Below are positions 8,445 through 17,052 of a DNA stretch of 64,000 nt, piece after piece. Source of the DNA: Actinomadura oligospora ATCC 43269 (GTDB lineage Bacteria; Actinomycetota; Actinomycetes; Streptosporangiales; Streptosporangiaceae). Each line of letters begins with the position of its first letter. Position 1 is the stretch's first letter. The DNA is taken from the NCBI RefSeq assembly GCF_000518265.1, contig NZ_KI912411.1, forward strand, positions 124,001-188,000, written 5' to 3'. Made by a program: the position numbers and the translations under genes. The notes beneath the pieces are model-generated. The model did not search any database, was not told the origin of the DNA, and saw nothing but the letters and a program-made list of their open reading frames with translations.

Positions 8445-9734
8445 CTACGACGCGTTGCGGGGCTCCCAAACCTTGATGTCGAGGGCGATTCGGTCGGGTT
8501 GGCCGTCGGTGTGGTGGACGGAGGTGACATGGAGCAGGGCGTAGCGGCGTTCGCTGGTGATGACGCACATGAGGGCGCCGGTTTCGGGTCTGCCGTTCTC
8601 GGTGTAGACCTGCTGGGTGGCGCATTGGTGCCAGGTGCCTGTGCTGCCTGCGGGGAGGTTCGCGACGACGGCGGGGTCGACCGCGGTCAGGCGGCGGTCG
8701 GCGATGCGGAACTCCAGGTCGTTGACCCGCGACCGCGCCGCCGAGGTCGTCCAGGTGGGGGCGAGGGAGTCCAGGTCGATCTCGTGGCTGCTGCCGGGGA
8801 CCATCACCACGGTGCCCGTCCGGCGGACCGGCTGGTCACCGCTGCCCCCGTCGCCGCCATTCCCGTCGCCGCCGGGCCCGGGGCCGGGCGCGCCAGAAGG
8901 TGGGGTGTGGCCCGGTGGGACCTGGGCGTTGGGGGACGGACTTGCGCCGCCGGTGCCCGACGGCGTCACCTGGCCGGGGCTGGGTGATCCGGTGCCGGTG
9001 GTCGAGGGCGTCGACGGGCTCGGGGTGAGCGTTCCTCCGCTGCTGGGCGGTGTCGGTGCCGATACCGGCGGGGTCGCCTCGGATCTCACCGTGGTGGTGC
9101 CGTGGGTCGGGCGTACGAGCATGGCGGTGACGGCTGCGGTGGCCACCAGCACCGCGGCGCCGGCGAGGTAGTGCGGGTATCGCCGCCCGGCAGCCACCAG
9201 GACCCGCCGCATCCGGGCGTCCTCGAGGACCTCGGCATCGATGACCTCGACGCGGATGCTCGCGTCGGTGCCCCTGTCGACCGCGGCCGAACGCCAGCGG
9301 CGTACTCGACCGGGCGGCGGCGAGGCCAGGTCGGAGGGCCGTCTGGCGGCTGGCACCAGCTCCGCGTCGCCGTCGCCCTGGCCGAGGGGCTCTCCGGGGA
9401 TGTCGGGGTCACCAGTCGGCTCTTGAGGGGCGATGGGGACCAGCGCGGTTCCCGGCTTCGCCGCGGCCTCGACCTCGCGCAGCGCCTGGAGTCGGCGGAC
9501 ACGCCAGAAGTTGAGGTCGCCGCCGCACACACCCACGAACGCGTCCAGAATCTGCTCGGACGGGATCTGCTCACCCCCGGCCGCTTTCGACAACGCGCTT
9601 CTGGACACCCCGCACTTACGTGACATTCGCCCGTAGGGCAGGTTCCCCGCCTGCTGGCGAAGCGCCCGCAGCTCGAGCGCGAAGCGGGCCACGGGCCCGT
9701 CATCCGGGTTGATTCTCTTCAGCGGCCGCCCCAC
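8445..9734 (-). CDS. HTH - transmembrane - extracellular domain protein
   Basis: 429 residues; GTG 9734 is chosen since AAGGAGG lies just upstream. The N-terminal 70 residues contain a lambda-repressor-like HTH (MSRKCGVSRSALSKAAGG). One membrane span lies near residue 200 (YLAGAAVLVATAAVTAMLV), then about 100 residues of Pro/Ser/Thr/Gly linker, then a C-terminal domain of about 120 residues. The layout puts the HTH inside and the C-terminal domain outside, as in the RodZ-like or single-span anti-sigma-like proteins of actinomycetes that link the cell wall to DNA. A helix 'FWRVRRLQALREVE' follows the HTH. Function unknown. It is divergent from the secreted hydrolase. Confidence 0.75.
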   Translation of the reverse strand: MGRPLKRINPDDGPVARFALELRALRQQAGNLPYGRMSRKCGVSRSALSKAAGGEQIPSEQILDAFVGVCGGDLNFWRVRRLQALREVEAAAKPGTALVPIAPQEPTGDPDIPGEPLGQGDGDAELVPAARRPSDLASPPPGRVRRWRSAAVDRGTDASIRVEVIDAEVLEDARMRRVLVAAGRRYPHYLAGAAVLVATAAVTAMLVRPTHGTTTVRSEATPPVSAPTPPSSGGTLTPSPSTPSTTGTGSPSPGQVTPSGTGGASPSPNAQVPPGHTPPSGAPGPGPGGDGNGGDGGSGDQPVRRTGTVVMVPGSSHEIDLDSLAPTWTTSAARSRVNDLEFRIADRRLTAVDPAVVANLPAGSTGTWHQCATQQVYTENGRPETGALMCVITSERRYALLHVTSVHHTDGQPDRIALDIKVWEPRNAS

Positions 9735-9780
9735 CCGTGCCTCCTTCGCTGCACCCTGGCGTCTGCCCTGGTCACAGGCT

Positions 9781-9854
9781 CGTGGACAATTCCCGTGCCA
9801 CTGGTGTGGACAACCAGCAACCCCGATTATCCACACAAACTCGTGAATGGATAA
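9781..9854. promoter_or_regulatory. Cluster of DnaA-box-like 9-mers
   Basis: Four candidates lie within 74 bases between divergent genes: CGTGGACAA (9781-9789; reverse complement TTGTCCACG), TGTGGACAA (9805-9813; reverse complement TTGTCCACA, the form preferred in Streptomyces), TTATCCACA (9827-9835; the E. coli consensus) and AATGGATAA (9846-9854; one or two changes from consensus). Box-like sequences this close together are rare by chance in such GC-rich DNA. They may be a DnaA-controlled promoter or a titration or origin-like site. Confidence 0.5.
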
Positions 9855-9943
9855 CTGCGGCCTTACACAGATGGCACCGGGCGGTTCGAACGAGGTTCCT
9901 CGTTCTTCCCTGTCAGGCCCGGCCAGTCACGAAAGGCTCACAA

Positions 9944-11092
9944 ATGCGACACCCGACCACCGCCCTGCGGCGGACGATCCTGCTGATCGCCCTGGCGATC
10001 ACCACGACGCTCGCCGGTGGAACCCTCGCCCTACCTGCCCACGCCGACACCGGCAGGCGCCTCACTCCGACCGATTCGCCGTGCCCGTCGGACCTGGCCG
10101 GTTACAACACCTTGTCCATCGCCGACCGCGACAGGTGCGCCCGGGCCGTCCTGACCCGCGACCTCACCGGACAGAAACAGAACCTGATCGACGCCAGCAC
10201 CGACGGCATCAACAGCGTCAACGGCCCGTGCCCTGCCCCGAACGAAGGGCTGTGGCACGAAGGAGACAAAGACACCGCCCGGATCCTCTGCAACGGCCTG
10301 CAGGTGGTCAACGACCGCCTCGACAAACAGCCCCGCGCCTACCTGCTGGGCATCGACGGCCGGACTCAGCGGCTCGGCCGCGCGATCGTGGCCATCGGCA
10401 ACCCCGAAACCGCGAAGAACATCGTCGTCAGCGTCCCCGGCATGACCGCCCGCCTGGGAGCCGGTTTCAAGACCGACATCGCCCACGCCGACATGTTCGC
10501 CGCCGCCTCCGCCGCCACGGGGAACGACACCGCCTCGATCATCTGGCTCGGTCACGACGCCCCCCAGGACCCCTGGTACGACAGCGACGGTCGCGACGCC
10601 AAGGCAGCCGCCGGGCCGCTGGCCGACTTCCTCACCGGCCTGCAGAAGATCCGCCGGCAACCCGCGCATCTGACCCTGATCGCCCACAGCTACGGCACCG
10701 CCATCGCCGGAGACGCCCTCACCACCGACGCCCTTCTCACACGCCCCTCCTCCCCCGTGGACGACGTGATCTTCCTCGGCTCCGAAGGCACCGGCACCGC
10801 CACCACCGCCGAAAGCCTCCACATCAACAACAAGGCCTGGGCCTGCACCGGCGGCCTCGACAGGCTCGCCGGAAGCCGTCTCGTCGGCCCCTTCCCGGAT
10901 GCCGACCGCTTCCACGCCACCCAACTCGACTGCGGCCAGGACGAGCACACCGGCTACTGGGCCGACGACGACCCGAACAAGGCCCTCAACGACCACGGCA
11001 CCAAGAACATGCTGGCCATCATCAACGGCACCTACAACACCACCGCCGAACCCCCGGACACCATCTCCGGCCCGATCAACCCCTGGGGATAG
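9944..11092 (+). CDS. Secreted alpha/beta hydrolase (DUF1023-like)
   Basis: 382 residues. ATG 9944 gives a clean signal peptide (MRHPTTALRRTILLIALAI..., cleavage after PAHA at about residue 35). The catalytic domain holds 'HLTLIAHSYGTAIAGDAL' (the nucleophile-elbow serine in HSYG, about residue 251), and 'IIWLGHDAPQDPW' upstream is typical of the DUF1023 alpha/beta-hydrolase family of actinobacteria. Likely acts outside the cell on an unknown ester or amide. A strong terminator follows at 11134. Confidence 0.8.
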   Translation: MRHPTTALRRTILLIALAITTTLAGGTLALPAHADTGRRLTPTDSPCPSDLAGYNTLSIADRDRCARAVLTRDLTGQKQNLIDASTDGINSVNGPCPAPNEGLWHEGDKDTARILCNGLQVVNDRLDKQPRAYLLGIDGRTQRLGRAIVAIGNPETAKNIVVSVPGMTARLGAGFKTDIAHADMFAAASAATGNDTASIIWLGHDAPQDPWYDSDGRDAKAAAGPLADFLTGLQKIRRQPAHLTLIAHSYGTAIAGDALTTDALLTRPSSPVDDVIFLGSEGTGTATTAESLHINNKAWACTGGLDRLAGSRLVGPFPDADRFHATQLDCGQDEHTGYWADDDPNKALNDHGTKNMLAIINGTYNTTAEPPDTISGPINPWG

Positions 11093-11133
11093 CCCAAGCG
11101 GCCCCAAGAAGTCCGAGCACGACACCAACAACA

Positions 11134-11162
11134 CCGCCCGGGAGCACTGCGCTCCCGGGCGG
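11134..11162 (+). terminator. Strong GC hairpin after the secreted hydrolase
   Basis: CCGCCCGGGAGC (11134-11145) and GCTCCCGGGCGG (11151-11162) are perfect 12-base arms around a 5-base loop, 41 bases after the stop. No T-tract follows. Confidence 0.75.
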
Positions 11163-11222
11163 CACCGTCACGGGGCAGGAGGGAAGATCTGGCCGGGTGT
11201 TAGGGCCTGTTCGTTGTTCGGA

Positions 11223-11764
11223 TCATGTGGGCAGGCTGCGTAGCCAGATGATGGATCCGCGCAGGTGGAGTCCGGCCATGTAGCTGTCGGGCGTCTTGTC
11301 GTAGCGGGTGGCCAGGCCCCTCCATTCTTTGATCCGATTGATACAGCGCTCGACGGTGTTGCGTTGCTTGTAGAGCTCGGTGTCATGGCTGACCGGGCGG
11401 CCGCTGGATCGTCCCTTCCTCCTGCGTTGGCCGCTTGGTCGGCTTTCTCGGGGATCACCGCTGCGATGCGGCGTCTACGCAGGTAGACGCGGTTGGCTCG
11501 AGAGGAGTAAGCCTTGTCTCCCACGGCGGCACCAGGCCGGGTTCGAGGACGACCGACCGGCCCGCAAACCTTGATCTTGTCCATGACCGTGGTGAAGCGG
11601 GGGCTGTCGGCGGCCAGGTGAATCTTGCTGGTCAGGCCACCCCGAGACCGGCCCAGGTCGGCGGCCTTCAGCCGGGCCATGCGCCGCCGCCGCACCAGAC
11701 GCCGCCGCTGCCGCTCCGGATCGTCCTGCTCGGGGGTGGGCCCGTCGTCGCTCTGGCCCCTCAC
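11223..11764 (-). pseudogene. IS5-family transposase, second frame (orfB), frameshifted
   Basis: The first part carries GLTSKIHLAADS and 'AVGDKAYSSRANRVYLR' (second catalytic Asp). Near 11424 the frame changes. One base (a C in what should read AACCGCAGG) is missing, and the true C-terminus, with the catalytic Glu in 'NTVERCINRIKEWRGLATRY' and the end LRSLPT, continues in another frame to a stop at 11223. The product would lack the Glu unless corrected. Confidence 0.75.
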
Positions 11765-12177
11765 CGATGCGTTTTGCCTCTTTCGCGCAGCCCCTTTTCC
11801 TCGGTCACGGCCCGCTCCAACTCCTCCAACCTGCCCGGCGCGACCACCATCCCAGCGGCGTGGTGATGCGCACGCGCAACGGTCGAATCCACGCTGACCA
11901 GGCCCAGATCGACGTCGCCACGGGCCGCCGCCTCCCCGATCATCGCGTTCATCAAGTCCTCGAAGACCCCCTGACCCGCCCAGGCCCGGAACCGGTCATA
12001 GACGGTCGACCAACTGCCGTACTCGACGGGCACGTCCCGCCACGGACTGCCGGTCCGGAACCTCCACATCACCGCATTGAACTGATTACGCAGGTCAGGG
12101 ATGGGACCGGACACTCCCAACGGCAGGTGCGGCTCGATCAGTTCCCACTCGGTATCAGTCACATCACCGCGCGTCAT
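11761..12177 (-). CDS. IS5-family transposase, first frame (orfA)
   Basis: 138 residues: MTRGDVTDTEWELIEPHLP, the DUF4096-type N-terminal domain of IS5-group transposases, and 'LGLVSVDSTVARAHHHAAG', carrying the first catalytic Asp of the DDE triad. It ends in a GTGA overlap with the second frame. In this IS group orfA and orfB are normally joined by programmed frameshifting; an A-rich run (CAAAAC) just before the stop could serve. Confidence 0.85.
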   Translation of the reverse strand: MTRGDVTDTEWELIEPHLPLGVSGPIPDLRNQFNAVMWRFRTGSPWRDVPVEYGSWSTVYDRFRAWAGQGVFEDLMNAMIGEAAARGDVDLGLVSVDSTVARAHHHAAGMVVAPGRLEELERAVTEEKGLRERGKTHR

Positions 12178-12365
12178 ACACCGGTGATACCGCCCACCCC
12201 CACCACCAGCCAGAGCAAGTCACTCGATCGTGACCACCAACAACTGATCCGAACTACGAACAGGCCCTAGCGCTTAGCGCCGAGATGTGACCTCAGCGAG
12301 GCCCACTGCGGAGGCCGGGCCGTTCTTGGTGTCGGTGCCGTTGACGGGGCTGACCGGGCCAGCGG

Positions 12366-12404
12366 TCGCCGCCCTGGACGAACTCACCGCCGCCCACCGC
12401 CGAG
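12366..12404 (+). repeat. Short duplicate of part of the Sel1-repeat gene
   Basis: About 38 bases encoding ALDELTAAHRR match 14104-14142 of the HTH/P-loop/Sel1 gene (ALDELTATHRR) with a few changes. The surrounding 12.29-12.5 kb shows no intact gene, so this is probably a remnant of a related gene left beside the insertion sequence. Confidence 0.45.
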
Positions 12405-12507
12405 GGCGGTGGCGGTCTCCACGGCGGAGAAGCCGTCCAGGTGGAAGGCCATCACCTGGCTGGACCGCGCCAAGGTCAACCGTCTCGGCAAGATCCGGAA
12501 AGACTGT

Positions 12508-12741
12508 TCAGGCATGGCGGCGTTCGTGCCAGAAGGCGTAAAGGGCGAGGCTAAGTCCGGTGATCTCGATGCCGGCGCCGACCGGTAGCCACATCGTCGG
12601 GAAGAGCGACACCAGTACTGCGGTCGTCAGGCCCAGCAGGAGGCAGATCGTCGTGGCAATCACGTGTTGCGGGACGAAGACGCCTGGGCCGTTCCCCGAG
12701 GGCTGGGGTGGGTGGTGGTCGCGGGCGGTGCTGTTCGCCAC
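12508..12741 (-). CDS. Small membrane protein, two predicted spans
   Basis: 77 residues: polar Pro-rich start, then 'VIATTICLLLGLTTAVLVSL' and 'VGAGIEITGLSLALYAFW', two hydrophobic segments with a short loop, and a basic C-terminus HERRHA. ATG 12741 is preceded by GGACACCACGGTGGC with a modest ribosome site. No family recognised. Divergent from the Sel1-repeat gene. Confidence 0.55.
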   Translation of the reverse strand: MANSTARDHHPPQPSGNGPGVFVPQHVIATTICLLLGLTTAVLVSLFPTMWLPVGAGIEITGLSLALYAFWHERRHA

Positions 12742-12906
12742 CGTGGTGTCCTTCCTGGTGGAGGGGTCGGTGACAGCACGATCGCGCCGAGGGGTGTTCG
12801 GGTTCGAGATGGTTCAGCGATATCGATCGATCCTGGCGGGATGGCCTGGTCAGGGTTGTGGGTATAGGTGTGGAACCGAACGTTTCCGAACAGTTGGGTG
12901 GTGTGG

Positions 12907-15579
12907 ATGGCTGCGATCGACCCGGCCCGGATCAGGACCAGCCAGGACCTGGCCGAACAGTTGGCTGTGCTGTCCGCCCGGTATCCGCACGGCGTGCACC
13001 ACCTGGCCGCGGCCGCCGATTTGAGTCCGGCGACCGTCCACGCGCTCATCACCGGTCGCACCGCGGTCCCTCGGGCGGGAACGCTGGAGAGCTTCGTGGA
13101 GACGTGCGGTCAGGACCCGGTGCCTTGGCTGGCGGCACGGGCACGCCTGGTCGAGGGCGCGCGGTCGAAGAGAGCGGAGGTTTCGCCTGATCCGGACCGC
13201 CCCTCGGAAGGGCCGCTGGGTCGGGTGATCGGTGAGTTGGATGAGCGGGATGCGCTGGCGTTGGGGGTTCACCAGGCTTTCGCCGCCACGGGCATGGCGT
13301 CCGGGGCGGCGCCGATGCCGGTGTTGCCGCCGTACCTGGACCGGGCGGGGTTCGACGACCGGCTGAGGGAGGCAGTGACGGCGGCCAGGGAGGGCAGTCG
13401 GCTGGTGATGGTGATCGGGGACTCCTCAACCGGCAAGACGCGGGCGTGCTGGGAAGCGATCCGGGCCGAGCTGCCGGACTGGCGGGTCTGGCATCCACTG
13501 ACCCCGGAGCGGCTACTGGCGGTGGTGGAGGCGCTGCGGACCAGGCGGGTGGCGGCGCGGTCGGTGATCTGGTTGAACGAGGCCCAGTTCTATCTGCAGC
13601 CCCAGCAGGTCGGTGAGCTGGTCGCGGCCGAGTTGCAGGCGCTGCTGGCCGACGACTCCCGGGGACCGGTGCTGGTGCTGGGCTCAATGTGGCCGGAGTT
13701 TCGGCGGTTACTGACCACCACACCCCAAGAGGCGTCGGCCCCGGACCCGCACCGGGCTGCCCGCGCCCTGCTCGACCGGGGCGAGGAGGTCACCGCCCCG
13801 GCCTGCTTCACGCCCGGCCAGCTCACCAAGCTGGCCGCGGCTGTTGCCGCCGATCCCCGGCTGGCCACCGCCGCCAAGCGCGCGCGGGGTGGGCAGATAA
13901 ATCAGGAGTTGGCTGGGGCGCCGGAATTGCTGCGCCGCTACCAGCAGGGCGGTCCGGCGGTCCGAGCGGTGCTGTGGGCCGCGATGGACGCCCGCCGGCT
14001 GGGCCACGGCCCCTACCTGCCCGAACCACTGCTGCAAGAGGCGGCCCCCGGATATCTCGACGACCACATCTGGGACCAGGTCGCCAGTGACCCCGACTGG
14101 TTCATCGCCGCCCTGGACGAACTCACCGCCACCCACCGGCGACTCCCCGGCCCCCTGATCGAACACCGACCCCGCCCCGGCCAAACACCCCCACCCACCC
14201 CGCAGTACCGCCTGGCCGACTACCTGGAACAACACGGCCGCACAGAACGCATCTTCCTCTGCCCACCGGCCACCTTCTGGAACGCTGCCGCCCACCACGC
14301 CCGGACCCCCGAAGACCAGGCTGCCCTTGGCAAGGCCGCCGAGGACCGGTGGCGCCTCCGCCATGCCGATCACCTGTACCGACACGCCGCCGATACCGGA
14401 GACCCTCACGCGTTGAGCTACCTGGCGAAGCGGTGCTATAAGGTCGGTGACCATGCGGGCGCCGAACGGCTTGCCCGGCAGGCCGCCGACGCAGGGAACC
14501 CCCATGAGCTGATCGTCCTGGCGAGCCAGCGCGAGGGGGCCGGTGACCGTGCGGGCGCCGAACGGCTTGCCCGGCAGGTCACCGACGCCGGGAACCCAGA
14601 GGTGCTGAGGTACCGGGCGGCCCTGCATGAGCGGGCCGGAAATCCAGCAGGCGCCGAACGGCTTGCCTGGCAGGCTGCCGACGCAGGGAGCCCAGAGGTG
14701 CTGTTGTATCTGGCGGACATGCGCGAGCAGGCCGGGGACCGCGCGGGCGCCGAACAACTTGCCCACCACGCCGCCAGGGCCGGACACCCCGGGGTGCTGA
14801 TGCACTTGGCGCGCCGACGTGAGCGGGCCGGGGACCGCGCGAAAGCCGAACAGCTGTGCCAGCACGCCGTCGACGCCGGACATCCCGCCGCGCTGACGTA
14901 CCTGGCACACCTGCGCGAGCGGGCCGGGGACCCTGCGAGCGCCGAACAACTTGCCCAGCACGCCGTCGACGCCGGACATCGCGGCGCGCTGATGTACCTG
15001 GCACACCTGCGCGAGCGGGCCGGGGACCCTGCGAGCGCCGAACAACTTGCCCAGCACGCCGTCGACGCCGGACATCGCGGCGCGCTGATGTACCTGGCAC
15101 ACCTGCGCGAGCGGGCCGGGGACCCTGCGAGCGCCGAACAACTTGCCCAGCACGCCGCTGACGCCAGGAACACCGGCGATCTGATGTACCTGGCGGACCT
15201 GCGCGAGAGGGCCGGTGACCGGGCCGGCGCCGAACAACTTGCCCAGCACGCCGCCGGGGCCGGACACCCTGGGGTGCTGATGCACCTGGCAATCCTGCGC
15301 GAGCAGGCCGGGGACCCTGCGAGCGCCGAACAGCTGTACCGGCAAGCCATCGATGCTGGGAACCCCAACGCGCTGTGGTCCCTGGCGGACCTGCGCGAGC
15401 AGGCCGGGGACCCTGCGAGCGCCGAACAGCTGTACCGGCAAGCCATCGATGCTGGGAACCCCAACGCGCTGTGGTCCCTGGCGGCCTTGCGTCATCGGCA
15501 CGGTGACGCCGAAAGTTCCGGTCGGCTCCACTGGTTCGGTCTGGATGCTGATGGGGAAGTCGAAGATCCTTGGGAGTGA
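12907..15579 (+). CDS. HTH / P-loop NTPase / Sel1-like repeat protein (STAND-like)
   Basis: 890 residues. N-terminal XRE-like HTH (about 12-65: LAAAADLSPATVHALITGRT). P-loop 'VMVIGDSSTGKTRA' (about 167-180) with a Walker-B-like 'SVIWLNEAQ'. Then a mixed region, and from about residue 490 to the end some 12 tandem repeats of 32-33 residues, 'YLAHLRERAGDPASAEQLAQ' type, Sel1/TPR-like helical pairs. The order sensor repeats - NTPase - N-terminal effector or DNA-binding domain is that of STAND signalling ATPases, used in actinomycetes for regulation and, in some families, phage defence. ATG 12907 is chosen for the start of conservation; GTG 12868 is an alternative. Cytosolic; partner unknown. Confidence 0.75.
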   Translation: MAAIDPARIRTSQDLAEQLAVLSARYPHGVHHLAAAADLSPATVHALITGRTAVPRAGTLESFVETCGQDPVPWLAARARLVEGARSKRAEVSPDPDRPSEGPLGRVIGELDERDALALGVHQAFAATGMASGAAPMPVLPPYLDRAGFDDRLREAVTAAREGSRLVMVIGDSSTGKTRACWEAIRAELPDWRVWHPLTPERLLAVVEALRTRRVAARSVIWLNEAQFYLQPQQVGELVAAELQALLADDSRGPVLVLGSMWPEFRRLLTTTPQEASAPDPHRAARALLDRGEEVTAPACFTPGQLTKLAAAVAADPRLATAAKRARGGQINQELAGAPELLRRYQQGGPAVRAVLWAAMDARRLGHGPYLPEPLLQEAAPGYLDDHIWDQVASDPDWFIAALDELTATHRRLPGPLIEHRPRPGQTPPPTPQYRLADYLEQHGRTERIFLCPPATFWNAAAHHARTPEDQAALGKAAEDRWRLRHADHLYRHAADTGDPHALSYLAKRCYKVGDHAGAERLARQAADAGNPHELIVLASQREGAGDRAGAERLARQVTDAGNPEVLRYRAALHERAGNPAGAERLAWQAADAGSPEVLLYLADMREQAGDRAGAEQLAHHAARAGHPGVLMHLARRRERAGDRAKAEQLCQHAVDAGHPAALTYLAHLRERAGDPASAEQLAQHAVDAGHRGALMYLAHLRERAGDPASAEQLAQHAVDAGHRGALMYLAHLRERAGDPASAEQLAQHAADARNTGDLMYLADLRERAGDRAGAEQLAQHAAGAGHPGVLMHLAILREQAGDPASAEQLYRQAIDAGNPNALWSLADLREQAGDPASAEQLYRQAIDAGNPNALWSLAALRHRHGDAESSGRLHWFGLDADGEVEDPWE
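14899..15186 (+). repeat. Tandem 96-bp coding repeats, near-identical
   Basis: Units start at 14899, 14995 and 15091. The first two are base-for-base identical as far as I can follow, and the third is identical for most of its length before diverging. A second identical pair with 96-base period (units from about 15300 and 15396, EQAGDPASAEQLYRQAIDAG) lies further on. Identity including third positions means recent duplication within the gene, not old repeat conservation. Confidence 0.85.
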
Positions 15580-15609
15580 GCAGCCGCAGCGCGTGTGTCG
15601 GGAAGTCGT

Positions 15610-16191
15610 CTACTCGCTTTGCGGTTGATCGCTGGCCGTCAGGTAGCGGTGCAGCGAGGTCTTGGGGATGCCGGTCTTGGTCGCGATGACGCCGAGGGAG
15701 TCACCCTGGGCCTTCAGGAGCCGTGCGTACTCGATCTTGTCGTCGGGGTGGGCGACGGGGCGGCCGATGTGGCGACCGGAGGCTTCGGCGACGGCGCGGG
15801 CGTGAGCGGCGCGTTCGGCGGTGAAGGTGCGCTCCATCTCGGCGAACAACGCCAGCAGGAGGAACGCAATCCGGGCCATGCCCTCGTCGGCGGTGTTGAT
15901 GGGCAGCGGGTCGGCAAGTGACCGGACCCCGATCCCGCGCTCGGCCAGGTCATGGACGAGGTTGAGGACCTCACGCAGGTTGCGGCCGATCCGGTCAAGA
16001 GTGTGCACCACGATCGTGTCGCCGGGCCGGGCGTAGGTCAGCAGCCGGTTCAGTCCGTCGCGGTCGACGGTGGTCCCGGTCTTCTTGTCGACGTAGATCC
16101 GTTCGTCGCCGATCCCGGCGGCGGTCAGGGCGTCGAGTTGGCGTTCGAGGGACTGCTTGGTGGTGGAGACGCGGGCGTAGCCGAGTTCCAT
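15610..16191 (-). CDS. Serine recombinase (resolvase/invertase type)
   Basis: 193 residues from ATG 16191. 'MELGYARVSTTKQSLERQLD' holds the nucleophile serine (Ser10, in YARVS); then 'DTIVVHTLDRIGRNLREVLN' and 'LLALFAEMERTFTAERAAHA', the conserved E-helix of small serine recombinases, and a C-terminal HTH (GDSLGVIATKTGIPKTSLHRYL). Length is normal. It acts at short paired sites, the likely one being the 67-bp sequence upstream. A frameshifted close relative lies at 22901-23457 in the same orientation. Confidence 0.9.
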   Translation of the reverse strand: MELGYARVSTTKQSLERQLDALTAAGIGDERIYVDKKTGTTVDRDGLNRLLTYARPGDTIVVHTLDRIGRNLREVLNLVHDLAERGIGVRSLADPLPINTADEGMARIAFLLLALFAEMERTFTAERAAHARAVAEASGRHIGRPVAHPDDKIEYARLLKAQGDSLGVIATKTGIPKTSLHRYLTASDQPQSE

Positions 16192-16250
16192 GCCGCCCTG
16201 AGAGTGATCGTTTCCGGTTCCCATCCTCGAATCGTACCGAAAATCATCCC

Positions 16251-16317
16251 CGTACGGCCTTTCTGGAACGTTCATTGTGGAACGCTTTCCGGAACGATTC
16301 GTGTCCGGCGGTGTCCG
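16251..16317 (-). repeat. Putative res-like recombination site (copy 1)
   Basis: 67 bases matching 23515-23581 without gaps, each just upstream of its recombinase. It contains three spaced GGAACG-type motifs (TTCTGGAACG, GTGGAACG, CCGGAACGAT) and ends CGTGTCCGGCGG. Position, repeats and conservation fit a resolvase binding site; the crossover dinucleotide is not identified. Confidence 0.6.
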
Positions 16318-16626
16318 GTTCCGCGGTTCGGGAGGGGGGGCGTGGCAGGCCGTTCCAGTTCCAAGGAAGTGGAACAGGTGGCGAGCCGCGGCGCGGTCAC
16401 CCCCGAGCACGCCCCCGCAGCCCGACGACACGCTGAAGCCGACGGCTTGGTCCGCAGGTCGCCTAGACCACGGGCCAGTTCAGCGGGTGCGATGCCTCAT
16501 GGATGCACCTGGAGACTCTGGCCGAGCCGCTGCCGAACTGCACGCACGAGCCGACAGCCCCTTGCGCGACCTAGAACAACGCATCGCACACAAGGCCCGT
16601 TATCAACCAGTCGCTTCAAAGTATCG

Positions 16627-16649
16627 GCGATATATCTTCGATATATCGC
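16627..16649. promoter_or_regulatory. AT-rich perfect inverted repeat (operator-like)
   Basis: GCGATATAT (16627-16635) and ATATATCGC (16641-16649) around CTTCG, in an otherwise GC-rich, gene-free stretch. Such TATATCG dyads are typical operators of PadR-type and similar repressors; none is encoded next to it, so the assignment is open. Confidence 0.45.
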
Positions 16650-16854
16650 TACAGCGAAGCCTAATTAATAAGGCCGGAGGCCAAATACATATGGCCCAAT
16701 AAATTTGGCGTCTGCCGTAGGCTCGCGGGGTGGGAGGACGCTGCCCGGCCGCCTGGACGCTGTCGGTCTAGGTGTTGGGTTTCCCCTCCTTCCACGGCGG
16801 CGTGCCCGCCGGACCCGGCCAACGTGGAGGCCGGGCACGGCAGCGGAACGCGAA

Positions 16855-16903
16855 AAGGGCCCCCACCCGGCTGGAGCTCCAACTCACCGGGGTGGGGGCC
16901 CTT
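16855..16903 (-). terminator. Terminator of the 45-residue peptide gene
   Basis: AAGGGCCCCCACC and GGTGGGGGCCCTT form a long, very stable stem around about 20 bases, starting 12 bases after the stop of the minus-strand peptide gene. The arms end in AA/TT runs. Confidence 0.75.
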
Positions 16904-16914
16904 GGACCCGTCGG

Positions 16915-17052
16915 CTACAGCCAGGGGCCCCACGAGCCGTACTTCAGCCACTCGATCGCGGCCCAGACGGCGGCCTTCGCAAGTTCCAGCCGCGTCCGGA
17001 ACCGCCAGTAGCGGCGCTCAGACGACTCGTCCCGTTGGCCGAACGCTCTCAT
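16915..17052 (-). CDS. 45-residue peptide, MRAFGQRDESS type
   Basis: Minus-strand ATG 17052 with GGGAGG about 7 bases upstream gives MRAFGQRDESSERRYWRFRT... ending WLKYGSWGPWL: basic amphipathic middle, aromatic C-terminus. A strong terminator follows at once. A second copy lies at 25917-26087 (MRALRQRDESSGRYWRMRAR), and the leader upstream is also conserved (CTGGTCTATCGTCGTGCTCG at 17146-17165 complement and at 25792-25811). Two copies with matching leader, ribosome site and N-terminus, plus a terminator, make a real small gene likely. Function unknown: regulatory peptide, toxin-like or leader peptide are all open. Confidence 0.6.
   Translation of the reverse strand: MRAFGQRDESSERRYWRFRTRLELAKAAVWAAIEWLKYGSWGPWL

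Larger units (their letters stand above)
11203..12267 (-). mobile_element. IS5-family insertion sequence (about 1.07 kb), decayed
   Basis: Bounded by imperfect terminal inverted repeats of about 23 bases: left begins GGGCCTGTTCGTTGTTCGGA, right end is the complement with one change (TTCGTAGTTCGG). A TA dinucleotide flanks both ends (11201-11202 and 12268-12269), fitting the target duplication of this IS group. It encodes a transposase in two minus-strand frames. The second frame carries an extra single-base deletion, so this copy is unlikely to move by itself. Confidence 0.85.

Noticed and set aside
13708..15531. 607-codon frame opposite the Sel1-repeat gene
   Set aside because: Mirror of the repeats; the plus-strand frame has the HTH, P-loop and repeat families.
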